From assembly GCA_019914995.1 (NCBI GenBank), contig CM034130.1, positions 9,114,001 through 9,178,000 on the forward strand: DNA of 64,000 nucleotides, in the 5' to 3' direction. The stretch comes from Acanthochlamys bracteata (lineage: Eukaryota; Streptophyta; Magnoliopsida; Pandanales; Velloziaceae). The translations under genes and the position numbers were made by a program. The notes under the pieces were generated by a model. It had not been told where the DNA came from. It made no database searches and saw only the letters and a program-made list of their open reading frames with translations. How positions within the stretch are numbered: the stretch's first letter is position 1; each line of letters opens with the position of its first letter. Shown piece after piece: positions 52,720 through 64,000 of the stretch.

Positions 52720-52864
52720 CTGTTGAGGGTATCTATCCCTAGGAAGGAAGTATTGAAAGGTAGCACGGTGCCTAAAGCATCCAAGGATGTTGCTCCATTT
52801 GGAAAATTAGCAGAGTTAAATCAAGGTATGGCTTGATAAGAGAGAGAGAGACTGAAAGCCATAG
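52720..52864 (-). pseudogene. Decayed GDSL esterase exon-2 remnant
   Basis: On the minus strand an acceptor-like ATGCAG is followed by CTATGGCTTTC, matching the start of the intact exon 2 (CTATGGCATTTGATC). After a stop-bearing, shortened stretch the frame ANFPNGATSLDA resembles [12 protein letters not shown], and it ends at CAACAG|GTAAAT, the same ending as exon 2. It is 145 bases long against 213 in the intact copy. It marks a third, lost GDSL copy in the cluster. Confidence 0.5.
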
Positions 52865-55800
52865 CTGCATGACAAAGATGATGAAACAAACAAGATAAAG
52901 CATCATATTTATGATCTTAGACCAAATTCAAACATCACTTATGCAAGCGAAAAATCCTTAGTTAAACAATTTATTGCTCAGACATATTACTAGCCTTGCG
53001 GGCAAGACTTCAATAATTATAGATTATTAGTGAGAGCACTTGATATTCATCTAACATAGATCGAATGCAGTTTTGACTAAGGGCCTGCTCGGTTGCTGAA
53101 AGTGGCAATTGGCGAACTTAGAATTTTTTTAAAATCAATTAGCTATAAAATTTTTAAACTCAAATTTTTATAAATATCATCAAAAACTTATTTTCAATTT
53201 CAGACCACTAATATTCTATTTCACAAATCCAGACTTCAACAAATGATCATTATGTTTTCTGGCATTCTGTCATAGTTGCCCACATGTTGAGTTGCCAAAA
53301 ACATTTTATATTGCAAGAGATTTGATAGAAAGAGAAACAGAAGGGCCTACAAAGAATGGTAATCCACAAATCCAATCTTCAGCTAAGCAATTGGACAAAA
53401 CTCCAAACCACTAACTCTACTGCTAACACTATTCCTCCCCTCTTCTTTCATTCAGTCTTCATTTCATGCAGCAACAGAACAGATAGATTAGTTCAAACTA
53501 ACCTATCTCTTCTTCTTCAATGGCTATGCTGTCTAGAGCTTCACTCAGGTCCTTAGAGCCAGCAGGCAGCAGCAGCAGCTGGAATAGTTACAACGTATTT
53601 TTTCTCCTATACAATTTACTCTTTTAATTGGTTCAGTCATTGGTTCAAGGCACCTGGTTCTGCAATTGTGCAGCAAATGTGTTGTCAAGGCTTTCTATAT
53701 AGAAACGTTCTCTTTAGACTTCTTGAAACCAAGTTTCTGAAAAGTATATAAAACTACTAGAATTCTGAAAGTTTTAGCTAAGTAATTAACTTGACGCATA
53801 AAGTGAACCTAGGCACGTCAATAAAATTTAATTGCCAGCATAAACTTATACATGAAATTTGATTTGTGACTCGAAACTAAGTATTTCTTGCGGTTTATTT
53901 CTGTTTGGTTGAATCTTAATTATGCCAGAAAATGTACTTGTTACGCATGTTTCGCAACTTCTATTGAGGAAAGTTGAGAAAGCAATTGAAGCTGAAGGTT
54001 TATTGTCAAGTCTGAACCTTCCTTTCATGTTTCACTTGAGCGTGAAAACTTTAGTTCTAGCATCTCAATGAATGGTTCATTTTTTAGACTGCGTAACAGA
54101 TTTCTGTAAGGCATTTTGATTCACTTGAAGGTTTCATTTATTGGTTTTGATTGCCTATTTTGATTGGGATGCATTGCTTTACTTCAATCGTTGCAAATTC
54201 TGCAGGGAAATGAATTTGCTTCTAGCAGAAAGCAGCAACATCAAAGAGCAACTTCGCATCTCTAAGATCCTCTAGGCTCAACATCTGCTGTGCAGTACAT
54301 CCCTTTCCATCTGCAACTTAATTTACGAAATTCTCGTAAAGCATCAAAATAGACAATGGACTTATTGTTGATGCTGATAATGTATATATTGTGCAGGCAA
54401 AAAACAAGACAGTGTCAAAGGTAATTGAGATTGTCAAGAGGCAACTTGATTTGGCGCTTTATTGAATCAAGAAACCAAAGTTTGATGATATTTCTTTTAA
54501 GATTTGGATTTCAACTTGTATAAGTTCAGGAGTTCTAGGAGATTCAAAAATATTCAGTGGAACTTGTTTCTACTAGTATTTTCTCTACCATTCTTCATTA
54601 TGAACCTTGCATAGTTTTATGTTTTGAGGAAAACCTTGCATAATTTGTGTATGATATATTAAAGTTGCTTTTGTTGTGTAAAAATGTTCAATTGGAAGAT
54701 TTTTCTTAGTTTGTTCCCACAAATTGAGAATTCCTGGCAGTGGATTTTAGTCTGAAGTAAATTGAAGAAAAATTATCATATAATAGACGGAAAAGTGCAA
54801 ATGAATTGAATCCTTTATGTTTTTTATTAACCACATGTGATCTTGCCAAGAATTTATCTATGTGCTGTTCTATATTTCATTTTTCTATCAGGACAAGCTT
54901 TGCATGAGGACAAAAATCGATGTTAGAGGTCAGATTTTGTGAATTTGTATTTTCAAAATGTAGGACTATGCATTTGACATTGTTAGTCAGTTGCAGCTTG
55001 ATGTTTAGGTCCATTTTCTAATGAAATGATTTAGGAGTTTTTGGTGAAATACTGTAAACATTGAATTAGTTAAAAAAATGCGGTCCATTTTCCTAGCGAG
55101 TTGTCAAATTTTAGATGTTAGAAGTTCTCAACTTTCGGCTGTGCATCACACTGAGTAGGTATACTTGAACATTGTTTCTAAATACTGAATTTCTCTAATG
55201 TTGCAAATTAGGAATCCTACCAATTTTCTACTGAAAAGTCACAGATGAACAATTGAGAATTAGAATTGCTGATTACATTCCTTTGAAAATTTTCTTGTAA
55301 TAGTAGTTTGAAAATGTTTTAAGCAATACTTTCAGAGGAAGATTTTAGTGTGCGACTTTCCACAAAATTTTGCTTGATTCCATAATTTTTCTTGTTTTTG
55401 TGTTCCTCACAATTCCTACACAGATTTTTGCACGAGGCTTAAAATACCATGGACACTATGTTGAGCAATCAGGAATCAGGAAAACAAAGACCGTTTGAGG
55501 TACCTGCAGATAACTGGAGAAAAGTTTCCAAACATCTCATCAACCTGCGGGAGTTGGACTTGAATAATTCGCCGATTCAATCACCACTGGCTTTATTATC
55601 TACAAATTTGCTTGTTTTGGAATCAGGTATGTTGTCAGTCTGATCACTTCAAGTTAAGATCACCAGACTCCTTTCCGGAATCAGTCGTTGAAGACCCTGA
55701 CAACATACCTGATTCCAAAACAAGCACCCAGGAGAAACTCTTGCGGATAATTCTGAAACCGTGAACCGAAAGATCTCATGGTCTCCGGAGTTAGCAAGAC

Positions 55801-56851
55801 TTGTAGAAGAGAATTGCTGGCACTTGGAATAACCGGCGAAAAGGAGCGAAGAGAAGAGAGCAACTAGCAAAGAGCTTTATGCTAAGTAGACGAACCCATG
55901 AAGGTGAATGAGAATGCGACGCTACTGGCGAAGCTCCGTAGCTGCCTTCAGAAGGTTGAACTTCTCGATTGCATAAGCTGAAGTAGTTCTTCCTTCGTTG
56001 GCGAATAAGGATACGCAATCGACAGGATTCGTTGATAACTTCAATTTGCTACAAGTTAATTGCTTCTTTGATTTTATTTATCTGCTAATGATTCACCCCG
56101 GTATATAGAATAACAAATAGAGAAGTAAAGATCCAAATGATCATTCTTTCTACCAGATATGAGATGAAGGAATATAATCTAAGTAGTCAAGAAGAAACAC
56201 AAAACATTTGCAAATAATACTGTGGAAATACTTGTAATATCCTGGAAACAATTGGAAGAAGTATATCAGGATGAAATCTCCAAATATTGCAACTGCTGAG
56301 TGTATTTCTAATAATAAAATATCATACCGACATTACCTTTATATGCAAGCACATAATCTCTAACCTTCCAATCAAGTGACCTCTACACAGTTTACACACA
56401 CAGGGCTCCAACTCTATCACATGGTTCAACAAGAGATACAGATTGGGAAGTAAATTTAGAGAAGAAAAAATTCATCAATACTACAAAACTTTTTAAGATA
56501 TTTTGCCACTAAGCAAAGAACAACTTGAGCTTTTTCTCTGTTCATTTGACTTCTACGCTTACAGAGCTGTTGGGGAAGTACCAATACATGATTTGAAAAC
56601 ATTTGAATGCACGATCTTTGCATCTTTGACATATTTTCCATGCCATCCTCTGTGGAGCTTTCATGGAAGATTGCACGATAACAATTTATTAAGCGAGGTT
56701 CCCTGATGAAGAGTTTATATCCATATTTGTAAGTAAAAAGAAAGGTGCTGTCACAATATTCAGGTCACCTCAACAGAACAGACCTTGATCTCCACAAACA
56801 AGCCCATCATTTCCTGTAAGTTATCCACAGAAGCGAAATACCCCAGAATTG
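52865..56851. other. Intergenic region between GDSL cluster and PGM-like gene
   Basis: No supported gene. Several short, protein-like stretches occur (around 53520, 54200-54470, 55450-55640) but none joins into a recognisable product. A perfect 28-bp inverted repeat lies at 55611-55724. The last part probably includes the PGM-like 3'UTR. Confidence 0.35.
55611..55724. repeat. Perfect 28-bp inverted repeat with 58-bp spacer
   Basis: Left arm 55611-55638 begins CTTGTTTTGGAATCAGGTAT; the right arm 55697-55724 is its exact reverse complement. The spacer has no internal pairing that I can see. Confidence 0.9.
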
Positions 56852-59027
56852 CTACAAAAGCCTTAGATGAGCAGTGTCATTCAACCTCTTAATCTGCCAC
56901 CCGGTTCCTAAAGAATGATGTAACACAGTTACAGAAGAGTCATCAATGCAGACTCTATTCGAGACTACTGGACTACACTCTAATACACCAGCAAGAAGAC
57001 ATTTTATTGGGATCGCATGCGTGAAGATGCCAACGCAGGTATTAGGCTTCCTTGTGTTGGTTTCATTGAGGTTAGTGTGGTTTACTTCTCTAGGAGAAAA
57101 CTCATCCTCAGTCTCATTATCCCCTGTAGTAACAAACTGAAGTCTGCTCTTTCCTGACTTCTTTTTTGAGAGTCCTGACCGATTAAGCCTGTATACCACA
57201 TCCCAGTGAGGTCCATCACGGTCTTGAACTGAATTTGTCGAGCTTTGGCGAGAAAATCCCTTGTTTTCAGTCTGAGGCAACAACGCCTCTACTGTAGATA
57301 TCTTCTCTGGTAGCGTCAGAACTATCCTGTTCAAGAATTCGATCATGCGAAACTGTACCTGCCTTAGTGATTCTCCAGAAGGTGCACAGAAATCAGGCTG
57401 TGTTTTTTCAATCAAGCTAAGCATCTCTGGGGTGTAAATTTCTGACCGATGGCAGCCTTCCCACTGGCCTTGACTCATCTCTACTAATGCATCTGATGAT
57501 TGTATCTGGTCTTCCGCAAAATCAAGCTCCTGCATCAGCAGGAATACAGCTTCAGTTTAGGAGAGAAAGACAGCATAAGCCATATTTAAGCTTTGCCAAA
57601 TCCACCACACATCTAACAAGAGTCATATGCTAAAGCTAGAAATCGAACACTATTAGTCAGAGGTATTAGACAAATACTAGATTAAGAAGGGTGCTAAGAT
57701 ATTCATACCATTGCATATGTGGGGATCGAACAAAGTGTTTGACCAAAGATTACTCAAAGTTAATTAGTAAAATTAATTTACAGTGAACTTTTAACTGATG
57801 TTCGGGGGTTTTGCATTGTGATCGGGAGAAGTGTTACAGAAAAGTGGATTGAACAAATATATTCCCACACTTTCAAAAACATGGGAAAACCACATGAAAT
57901 TGTGTAGATTGCATATATGTATCTTATATAAAAAAGGCTCTACCAAAATATTCAAGGATGAGAATTCGGTAGTTGCTAACAGATCCTTGCAAGCAATCGC
58001 TGTTCCATCTACTGAGGTTCAACATCATGTTATTATGACTCCCTCACTTTGCAAATTCATCACGTTATTATCAGACTGGCCCCGACTATGAAGTTACCTT
58101 CAACAGAAGTAAGTTGCAAGCTTTCTATCTTATTTCTAATCCTTCTAATAATCAGTATATCTAACTCCGAAAAGTCTTACTCCCCTTCATCCTTATTCTT
58201 CACAATCCACATAATCCTGAGTCATCCTCTACAAACACTCATCCGAGAAAATATAGACAAGCTACTCTTCTTTCTTTATATGATTAAAACCATCTTCACA
58301 ACTTACTCAGGCAACAAAATCAATTTCAAATGAATCTAATATCGAAATGCATTTTGGTAGCAATGAAGTAACGAAACAAGAAAGCAAGTAAAGGAGCGAA
58401 ATTTGAGTCACTAACCCGGCAGACAAGCGCAGCTGTAGCCCGGGCGCGATCGAGAGGCGAGCAATACACTGCAGAGAACCTAACCGTAACCGAATTAAGC
58501 ATCACAGCAAGCGCCCTAGCCTGCCTCTCTCCGTTCCCTGTAAGCCCGGAAGCTGCCCACCTTCCCCCAATCAAATCTGGCCTCAACTTAGCAGCACACT
58601 CGCCATGGGCGATCAACAATACCTCAGTCGACGACGGCGGAGGGGGCGCCGGTGGTGGAGGAGTGATGACATGGCAAGGGTCCCACACCTTGATTCTGGG
58701 AGTACCAGCGGCAGATGGTTGTGGAGAGAGAGGTGAAGCTGAAGCACGGCAAGGTAAGATCTCCGGTTCTTGTTCGAGGATCTTCGTCTTCGTCGCTGAA
58801 AGCGAAGCTGAAGCTGAAGCCAAAGGAGTTTCGATCGTTAGCGTTGTTAATGTCGGTGATGTTGTTGTCGTCGTGGTTGTGGTCGTAGTTGTTCTTCTTC
58901 GATTGAGTTGGAGTCTGTGGTGATGGTGATGGTTTTGTTCATCATCGTCTTCGGAGTCGTTGTCGGAAGAAGAAGAGATGGAGATTGACTCCTGAGGACG
59001 CGGTGGAGTTGAATGTGCTGAACCCAT
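56852..59027 (-). CDS. Phosphoglycerate mutase-like (histidine phosphatase) protein
   Basis: Two exons, 59027-58416 and 57529-56852, joined in phase across an 886-base intron (CGG|GTTAGT donor, GATGCAG acceptor); 429 residues. The first 130 residues are low-complexity (Ser/Asp/His runs, a poly-Thr tract, then Pro-rich). The histidine-phosphatase fold follows: LLIAHGECAAKLRPDL with the likely phospho-acceptor His near 141, SPLDRARAT, EMSQGQWEG and, near the C-terminus, GIFTHAIPIKCLLAG carrying the second His; the protein ends NDTAHLRLL. The Arg normally preceding the catalytic His (RHG) is Ala here. Arabidopsis has a similarly built phosphoglycerate-mutase-family protein (At3g26780 as I recall). 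The substrate is unknown; glycolytic mutase activity should not be assumed. Confidence 0.88.
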
Positions 59028-60981
59028 CACCGATGCCGGACTACCGCCGCCGGAGAACGGAGAGATTGAAGTAGATCTAACGAGAGCGTTACTGTGTTGT
59101 TGTTGGAATGAAAGTGAAATTGAAGGGGGAAAAAAACAGAAAATTCTTTTTGAGATATGTTGCAGGAGAAGGAGATGGATTTGTTTTCATGTTTAACTTG
59201 TTGGTCCTGTTCCAGTCATTTAAGAAATGAAGTAGTAAGCAATTGATGTGTTGCATAATAAGGCTCTTAATAGTTTATTTAACTAAACAAGGTTTCTGAA
59301 ATTTTAAGATTTTGACTCTGCGAATGTGTATTGCTTGTATCAGTACATGGCCAAAAGCTTCTTTATGTGCATATTTTGCTTTGCTTTTGTTGTTATTTTT
59401 ATACTATTTATTATTTTATATTTAAATCAAAATTTATAATATTTATAAAATTTTATTTAAAAGATACATTAAATTTATAAAATTTTATTATAAATTATTA
59501 TTATTTTTTAAAATAAAAATAAAATTTTATTTTAGAAAATAAAATAATTTTATTTTAAAACTTGTTTTTTGAAAATACTTTGAAACACTCCTAGATTAGT
59601 TTATTGACTATGGAGCGTTTGGAAGTGATTATAAAATAAAGTTTTTTTTAAAATTAATAGTATTTTTATGTTTTTAAAAAAATAAATTCTATTATTTTTA
59701 TTTTAAAAAATAATAAAAATATATAATAAAAAATTTTATTACATAAAATTTATTTATACTTTCTAAATTTTAAATATTTATAAAATTTATATTAAAAAGT
59801 ATGAGATAAAAAATTTATAAAAAAATGTTTAGAAAACATAATTCTAAACGCTCTAGTTTCAACATGATTTCAGCCTATTAGGGTTTAGAAAAATGACCCA
59901 TTTACCGCGGCCCAACGATAAATTAAGGATCCCTTTACTTATGCAAATAAGTGATTCATCTATAGATTGGCGCGAAAGTATGCAATGAAGTTTTTCATTA
60001 TCGATAATTCTAAACATAATGCGTCTGTCTCTGAATTTCGAACGAAAGTATTTTTTTGATACTTCACTAAGTTTCGTTTGTATCCCAAGTTCAAGTTAAG
60101 TTATTTGTTTTGAAAAAAATAATTTGGTTATTAAAGTTAAGTTATTTGTTAATTGATAATAAAGGTAATAGTATTATCTGCAAATTAAAGCTTTGTAAAA
60201 TAAATGAATGACATTTCCACAATCTGTTTGTGCATCAAAACACTGATATCAGACTACTCCACCATCTTTATTCATTTATTTTTTTCATTGAATGAGATAT
60301 TAGAATGTGATAGACTCTAGGAGGGTGGAATTTTTAATTTATTATATGGGATGTTGAAAGTGCTTATAAAAAAATAAATTATATCTTTAATGTGATAGTG
60401 CTTATTGGAGAATTTTACTTTTTATATCTTAAAAAATAAAAATAAAAAATAATATTTACGATGTAAAGTTTGTATATTTTTTAAAAATAAAAATAAATTA
60501 TATAATAATAAATTATATTAAAAATATAAATTTAAAATAAAATAAAATAAATCATTGACGCCTTAATTTTTTGCAAACTATTGTTGTTTCCATATAAAAC
60601 TCAACATTCTGTAAGTTATGTCACTGACTCACTGCAATCTATAATTTTATGAACTCTGTTCTGAACGCTTTTTTGATTAAAATTTCTCTTTATTCTGTTT
60701 GATCAATCTTGTATATGTGAATAATGAATACTAAATTATACACTTCTGAACTAATAATATATGTTAAATTTAAAGTATTATTTTTAATGATAATTTTGAT
60801 TATAAAACATATAAATAAATTGTATTCTTTTCAGATATTGTTATACATATGTGTTGCTTTCATCTATCCGTATATACTTCCTCCACATTATCATTCACAT
60901 TAGTTTTTTAATCTCACTGTCAAACATTTATGTATCTAGTGCTATCCAAAAGACACAGCATTTAAAAACATTTTTACATCT
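59028..60981. other. Intergenic region with MITE-like copies
   Basis: PGM-like promoter and leader, then AT-rich elements at about 59400-59594 (opposite orientation) and 59612-59855, and a related block at about 60340-60575. No coding region seen. Confidence 0.45.
59612..59855. repeat. AT-rich MITE-like element (family A, best-preserved copy)
   Basis: Termini GGAGCGTTTGGAAGTG and CATAATTCTAAACGCTCT are inverted repeats with few mismatches. The A/T-only core shows the full block order shared by the other copies (TATAAAATAAAG, AATAATAAAAATATATAAT, ACATAAAATTTATTTATAC, AAAAAATGTTTAGAAAA). Confidence 0.7.
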
Positions 60982-61281
60982 ATGGATATGGATCAATCGC
61001 AGCAGCAACAACAACGGCCGGGAAGCAGTGCTGGCTCTTCCTCCTCCTCCTCTTCTTCTTCCTCGCGGCCTTCTCCGTCGATGATTAAGTCGTCGTCTTT
61101 CCTGAAGCGATCGCAGCACGAGGCCACGCGCGCCGCTGCAGCTAAGCTCGCACAGCTCATGCAGCAGAGGGATGCTGCTGCTGCTGACGTTGATAAAGGC
61201 GCAACAAAATCGTTCAAGTTTCGTAGAGGACCGGTGGCCGTTGTGCAGCCGGGAAGATCAACAAGAACTCAGAAGCATGCG
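60982..61281 (+). CDS. SCD2-like alternative or duplicated first exon
   Basis: ATG at 60982 opens 100 codons ending at a possible donor (CATGCG|GTGATT), phase 0. The product is Gln/Ser-rich, then FLKRSQHEATRAAAAKLAQL with FKFRRGP, which parallels the neighbouring SCD2 exon's [20 protein letters not shown] and FRFGTQR. It could be an alternative first exon of the SCD2-like gene, since both end in phase 0, a separate truncated paralogue, or a stand-alone short gene if the donor is not used (the frame continues to 61374). Confidence 0.5.
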
Positions 61282-61763
61282 GTGATTCTTCCTTCAAGTT
61301 TTTCTAGCTATTTGTTTCAACTGTTTTTACTGGATCGAGTTTTGTTTTGCTATTATATTTTTTTCTTAGGTTGAAGTTTTGTTCTTTTCTCTTGGTTAAT
61401 TACTGGTTTACAGAAATTGCAAAGCTTTTGTTTGTGTTATAAAATTTACTTAATTTCGTGTATAAACCTTTAAAAATGTTTACAAGTAAAATTTTATATA
61501 AGAAAAAAAAGGAATCAAAGATATTACATATTAAGCGCTTGCTTTTTAAGGTTTGACTGTGGTAGGCCGCTAGCTATTAATCCCCCTGAGATAACATGTA
61601 TTTCCAGATAAGACCTCGTAATAACTATTTACATACACCCCCTTCTCCATTACCCAACAACAACACCGAGATCTCCGTTCCCCTTTTCCTCCGGTTCTTC
61701 AGTTTCCAGATCTGACCGCGCGTGTACCACTCACTCCCGCTTGTACTACTCATCTTACTTTCC

Positions 61764-63121
61764 ATGGACTCGCGGCGGCGGGCAGGAAGCCCAGTGTACT
61801 CGCGGCAGCAGAGCGATGGATCAAGTAGCACTGGTTCATATTCACCTTCAGCCATGTCTCCGGCACACCCGAATCATCACCATCGTTCATCTTCGATCTC
61901 AGGCTTATCAGCTGTGAAACGGAATCAAAACGTTGCTGCACGTGCTGCTGCTGCTAGGCTTGCTCAAGTCATGGCTTCGCAAAGTGCTGCTGATGTAGAT
62001 GATGACGATGATGATGAGATCCCTTCTGCAGTTGGCATTGGTGGCGGGTTCAGGTTTGGGACACAGAGATCAACAGCCGCTGCCGCCACAGCCACTGCTG
62101 CTAGTGCTGTTAATGGTGGATTGTTGGGGAATGCTTTGCTTGGGAAGACCAATAGATCTCCGTCGCCAGCTGTGAGTGATTTCAGTTGTTGACCGTAGTT
62201 AGTTAGATTGATTACTTTGTTCTTTTGGTTATCTATGTTGCCAGTTTGTTGAAGTTTGGATCTTGCTTGTTGGTGTTTATTTTTGTGCTCAATTTGAGTC
62301 GGCCATGCTTTTTCACTGATTGGGAGCTTGATTGGATATCTTTTGACAGCGTTTAGTTAGAATTACTTTATAGTCTTAATGTAATAGGTAGGTTAGTGCT
62401 CCGTTTTGGAAAAAGAAAAATGCCTCGATGATAAGGATTGGATTTGCTATCTTTAGTTTGCTTGAAATTGAAGTGAATTGATGTGATGCCTGTTTAACAC
62501 TGACAAGTTGTTTGGACTTGACTGGATTGAGTAGCTTGGTTTTAGAAAAATGTGGCTCTTCTTGCATGCAATGATTAGGTGGTATAATCTTCGAGGTTTT
62601 GAGGAGTGATGCATGCTTGGGGTTTTTTAATAATCTCTTCATCAGTTGTCACTGAACTTCTTCCCAAAGTATTTTGATAGCTACTGTTGTTAGTTGTGCT
62701 CATAACAGTCCTATAACTTACAAATTATCTATGGCTGCTCTCATTGTGCAATTATGAGCTTGTTTTTGTTTTTTGGTTACTGATATAAGTTCAAGCTTCT
62801 CAAACGGCATGGAGTATCTTAGATTTTGGCATACCAGGTTCTCTTATAACGCAATAAGTCTCTTATGCTGGAGTATGATGTTATTCACCATTTCTTTTCT
62901 AATCCTAATATCTGACTTGGATTATTCTTTCCTGCATGACTTTATTAGTTAGGTCGGAACATAATAGACCCAGTTCCAACAGCTCGCTCTTCATCAACTG
63001 GGAGGTCATCGGTATCTGCTCGTACGACGCCACTGGTTCCCCCAGCTAGAACGACCTTGAAGACTCCTTCACCGATACTCCTGATTGAGCCTACTGTTGA
63101 CAAGCGTAGAGATAATAAGAG
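61764..63121 (+). CDS. SCD2: SCD2-like coiled-coil protein, 5' part
   Basis: First two exons, 61764-62171 and 62949-63121, of a gene that continues beyond the window. The start [20 protein letters not shown], then [40 protein letters not shown] and, over the junction, [16 protein letters not shown] match the N-terminal region of Arabidopsis STOMATAL CYTOKINESIS DEFECTIVE 2, a coiled-coil protein that works with SCD1 in clathrin-associated membrane traffic during cytokinesis. Exon 2 ends DKRRDNK in phase 2 at an AG|GTAGAG donor. The ATG at 61764 is the first in frame. The coiled-coil body typical of the family must lie to the right. A splice-like stretch at 63452-63520 does not match the expected next exon and is not included. 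Confidence 0.82.
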
Positions 63122-64000
63122 GTAGAGATTGGTTTCTTAAGCTCTCTTGGTCATTCATTTATTCAGGGGATTCCTTTTGCGTAAAAAAACCAAAAACAGA
63201 CTGTAGAAAGTATTTTATTGCTAGTAGCAGTTATTGTTTGAGTGGTCAGCTCAAAACTTTGCTTAGAGCATGTCTTTTTTTTTTTTTTTGGGAGAAGCTA
63301 TATGGATTAGGAAGTTGGTGGACTTTAAGTCAAGCTTGTAGTTAGCTGACCTTCTCATACTTGTATTAAAACTTCCTCTCAGATAGTGTCGTCTTAAAAC
63401 TTCCTTTCAGCTTGTGTAACAGTAAAGTGGAACCATTTTTGCATGCATAGGATCGAATATGAGACATTAGTATTCAAGCAATGCTTGAAACCGAAGAAGA
63501 GATGGATAGGGTTCGAGGTACACCAACACCATCAACTTGATTTGTTGTGAAATAGTAGGGGACTTCATATTGATCGTGTTGATAACTTGCTAAGACATTT
63601 CTAGCTAGAACATTTAAAGATCCACATGTAACCAAATTTTCTTAGAGGACTTGGACAATAGTTGGTTTAATGGCCTACATTTAGCCAAAATAAGTGCACC
63701 ACCATTTTTCAAACATATGAATGCTAACATTTGGAGTTTTCTGGTTTATTATTTTTCCTAAGTTGATGCTTCATAATTTTGAGCTGGCTGGCATACCTTC
63801 TGATAGGAACCTTTGACTTTTATTCATGTTCATTCATCATTTCATCCAACGTCTGAATAGTGATCCAAGTCAATGGGCAGACTAGGCCTCAGCCTGACCT
63901 TGCAAAAATAATCTTGGGATTTGGAACTTGTTAAAAAGTTTCTTCATGTGCTGATTCATTTACTAATAATTCGCCTTCACAATGGATGGAAGCCTCTAGT
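63122..64000 (+). other. SCD2-like intron sequence to the right edge
   Basis: Probably intron 2 of the SCD2-like gene. No exon resembling the expected coiled-coil continuation is present. A T-rich run occurs at about 63273-63287. Confidence 0.4.

Noticed and set aside
55449-55643. 64-codon frame with LRELDL, reminiscent of a leucine-rich repeat
   Set aside because: Only one short motif, no neighbouring repeats or exons; it ends in the inverted-repeat arm. Not enough for a gene call.
63452-63520. Possible third SCD2-like exon (AG before GATCGAATATGAG, donor after GGGTTCGAG)
   Set aside because: It keeps frame but the translation (IEYETLVFKQCLKP) does not resemble the family sequence expected after exon 2, so the real exon is probably beyond the window.

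Overview
The window is plant nuclear DNA, most likely from a dicot. It is AT-rich, with short GT-AG introns, CT/GA-rich leaders, many copies of a short AT-rich terminal-inverted-repeat element, and plant-specific gene families (JAZ/TIFY, class XII bHLH, DYW-type PPR, LAX PANICLE 2-like, SCD2). The species cannot be named from the sequence. I found no viral, bacterial, CRISPR, tRNA or rRNA material.

Layout. 4.4-4.9 kb (minus): CHZ-type histone chaperone. 7.0-8.4 kb (plus): five-exon JAZ/TIFY repressor. 9.5-12.7 kb (plus): twelve-exon serine palmitoyltransferase LCB2. 15.7-17.2 kb (plus): six-exon class XII bHLH factor. 20.4-21.2 kb (plus): single-exon SAM-domain protein. 25.8-32.9 kb (minus): LAX PANICLE 2-like gene whose last exon lies about 5.6 kb from the others and whose first exon carries a one-base frameshift in a GAA tract. 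33-46 kb: gene-poor and repeat-rich. 46.2-48.7 kb (minus): intact DYW-class PPR protein. 49.0-52.9 kb (minus): GDSL esterase cluster made of a five-exon gene with a frameshifted exon 1, an intact orphan exon 1 upstream that would splice in frame to exon 2, and a decayed exon-2 remnant. 56.9-59.0 kb (minus): two-exon phosphoglycerate-mutase-like protein. 61.0-64.0 kb (plus): the 5' part of an SCD2-like gene, preceded by a second, related first exon; the gene runs off the right edge.

The genes do not form a pathway; this is an ordinary chromosomal neighbourhood. The most interesting points are: a JAZ protein with a changed degron and no C-terminal PY, whose conserved Jas-intron donor position reads GC instead of GT; a GDSL gene that may be rescued by a duplicated upstream first exon; the long-intron, frameshifted LAX2-like gene; and a duplicated SCD2 first exon. 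Exon boundaries were placed by hand from splice consensus, reading-frame continuity and remembered family sequences. No alignment or transcript data were available.
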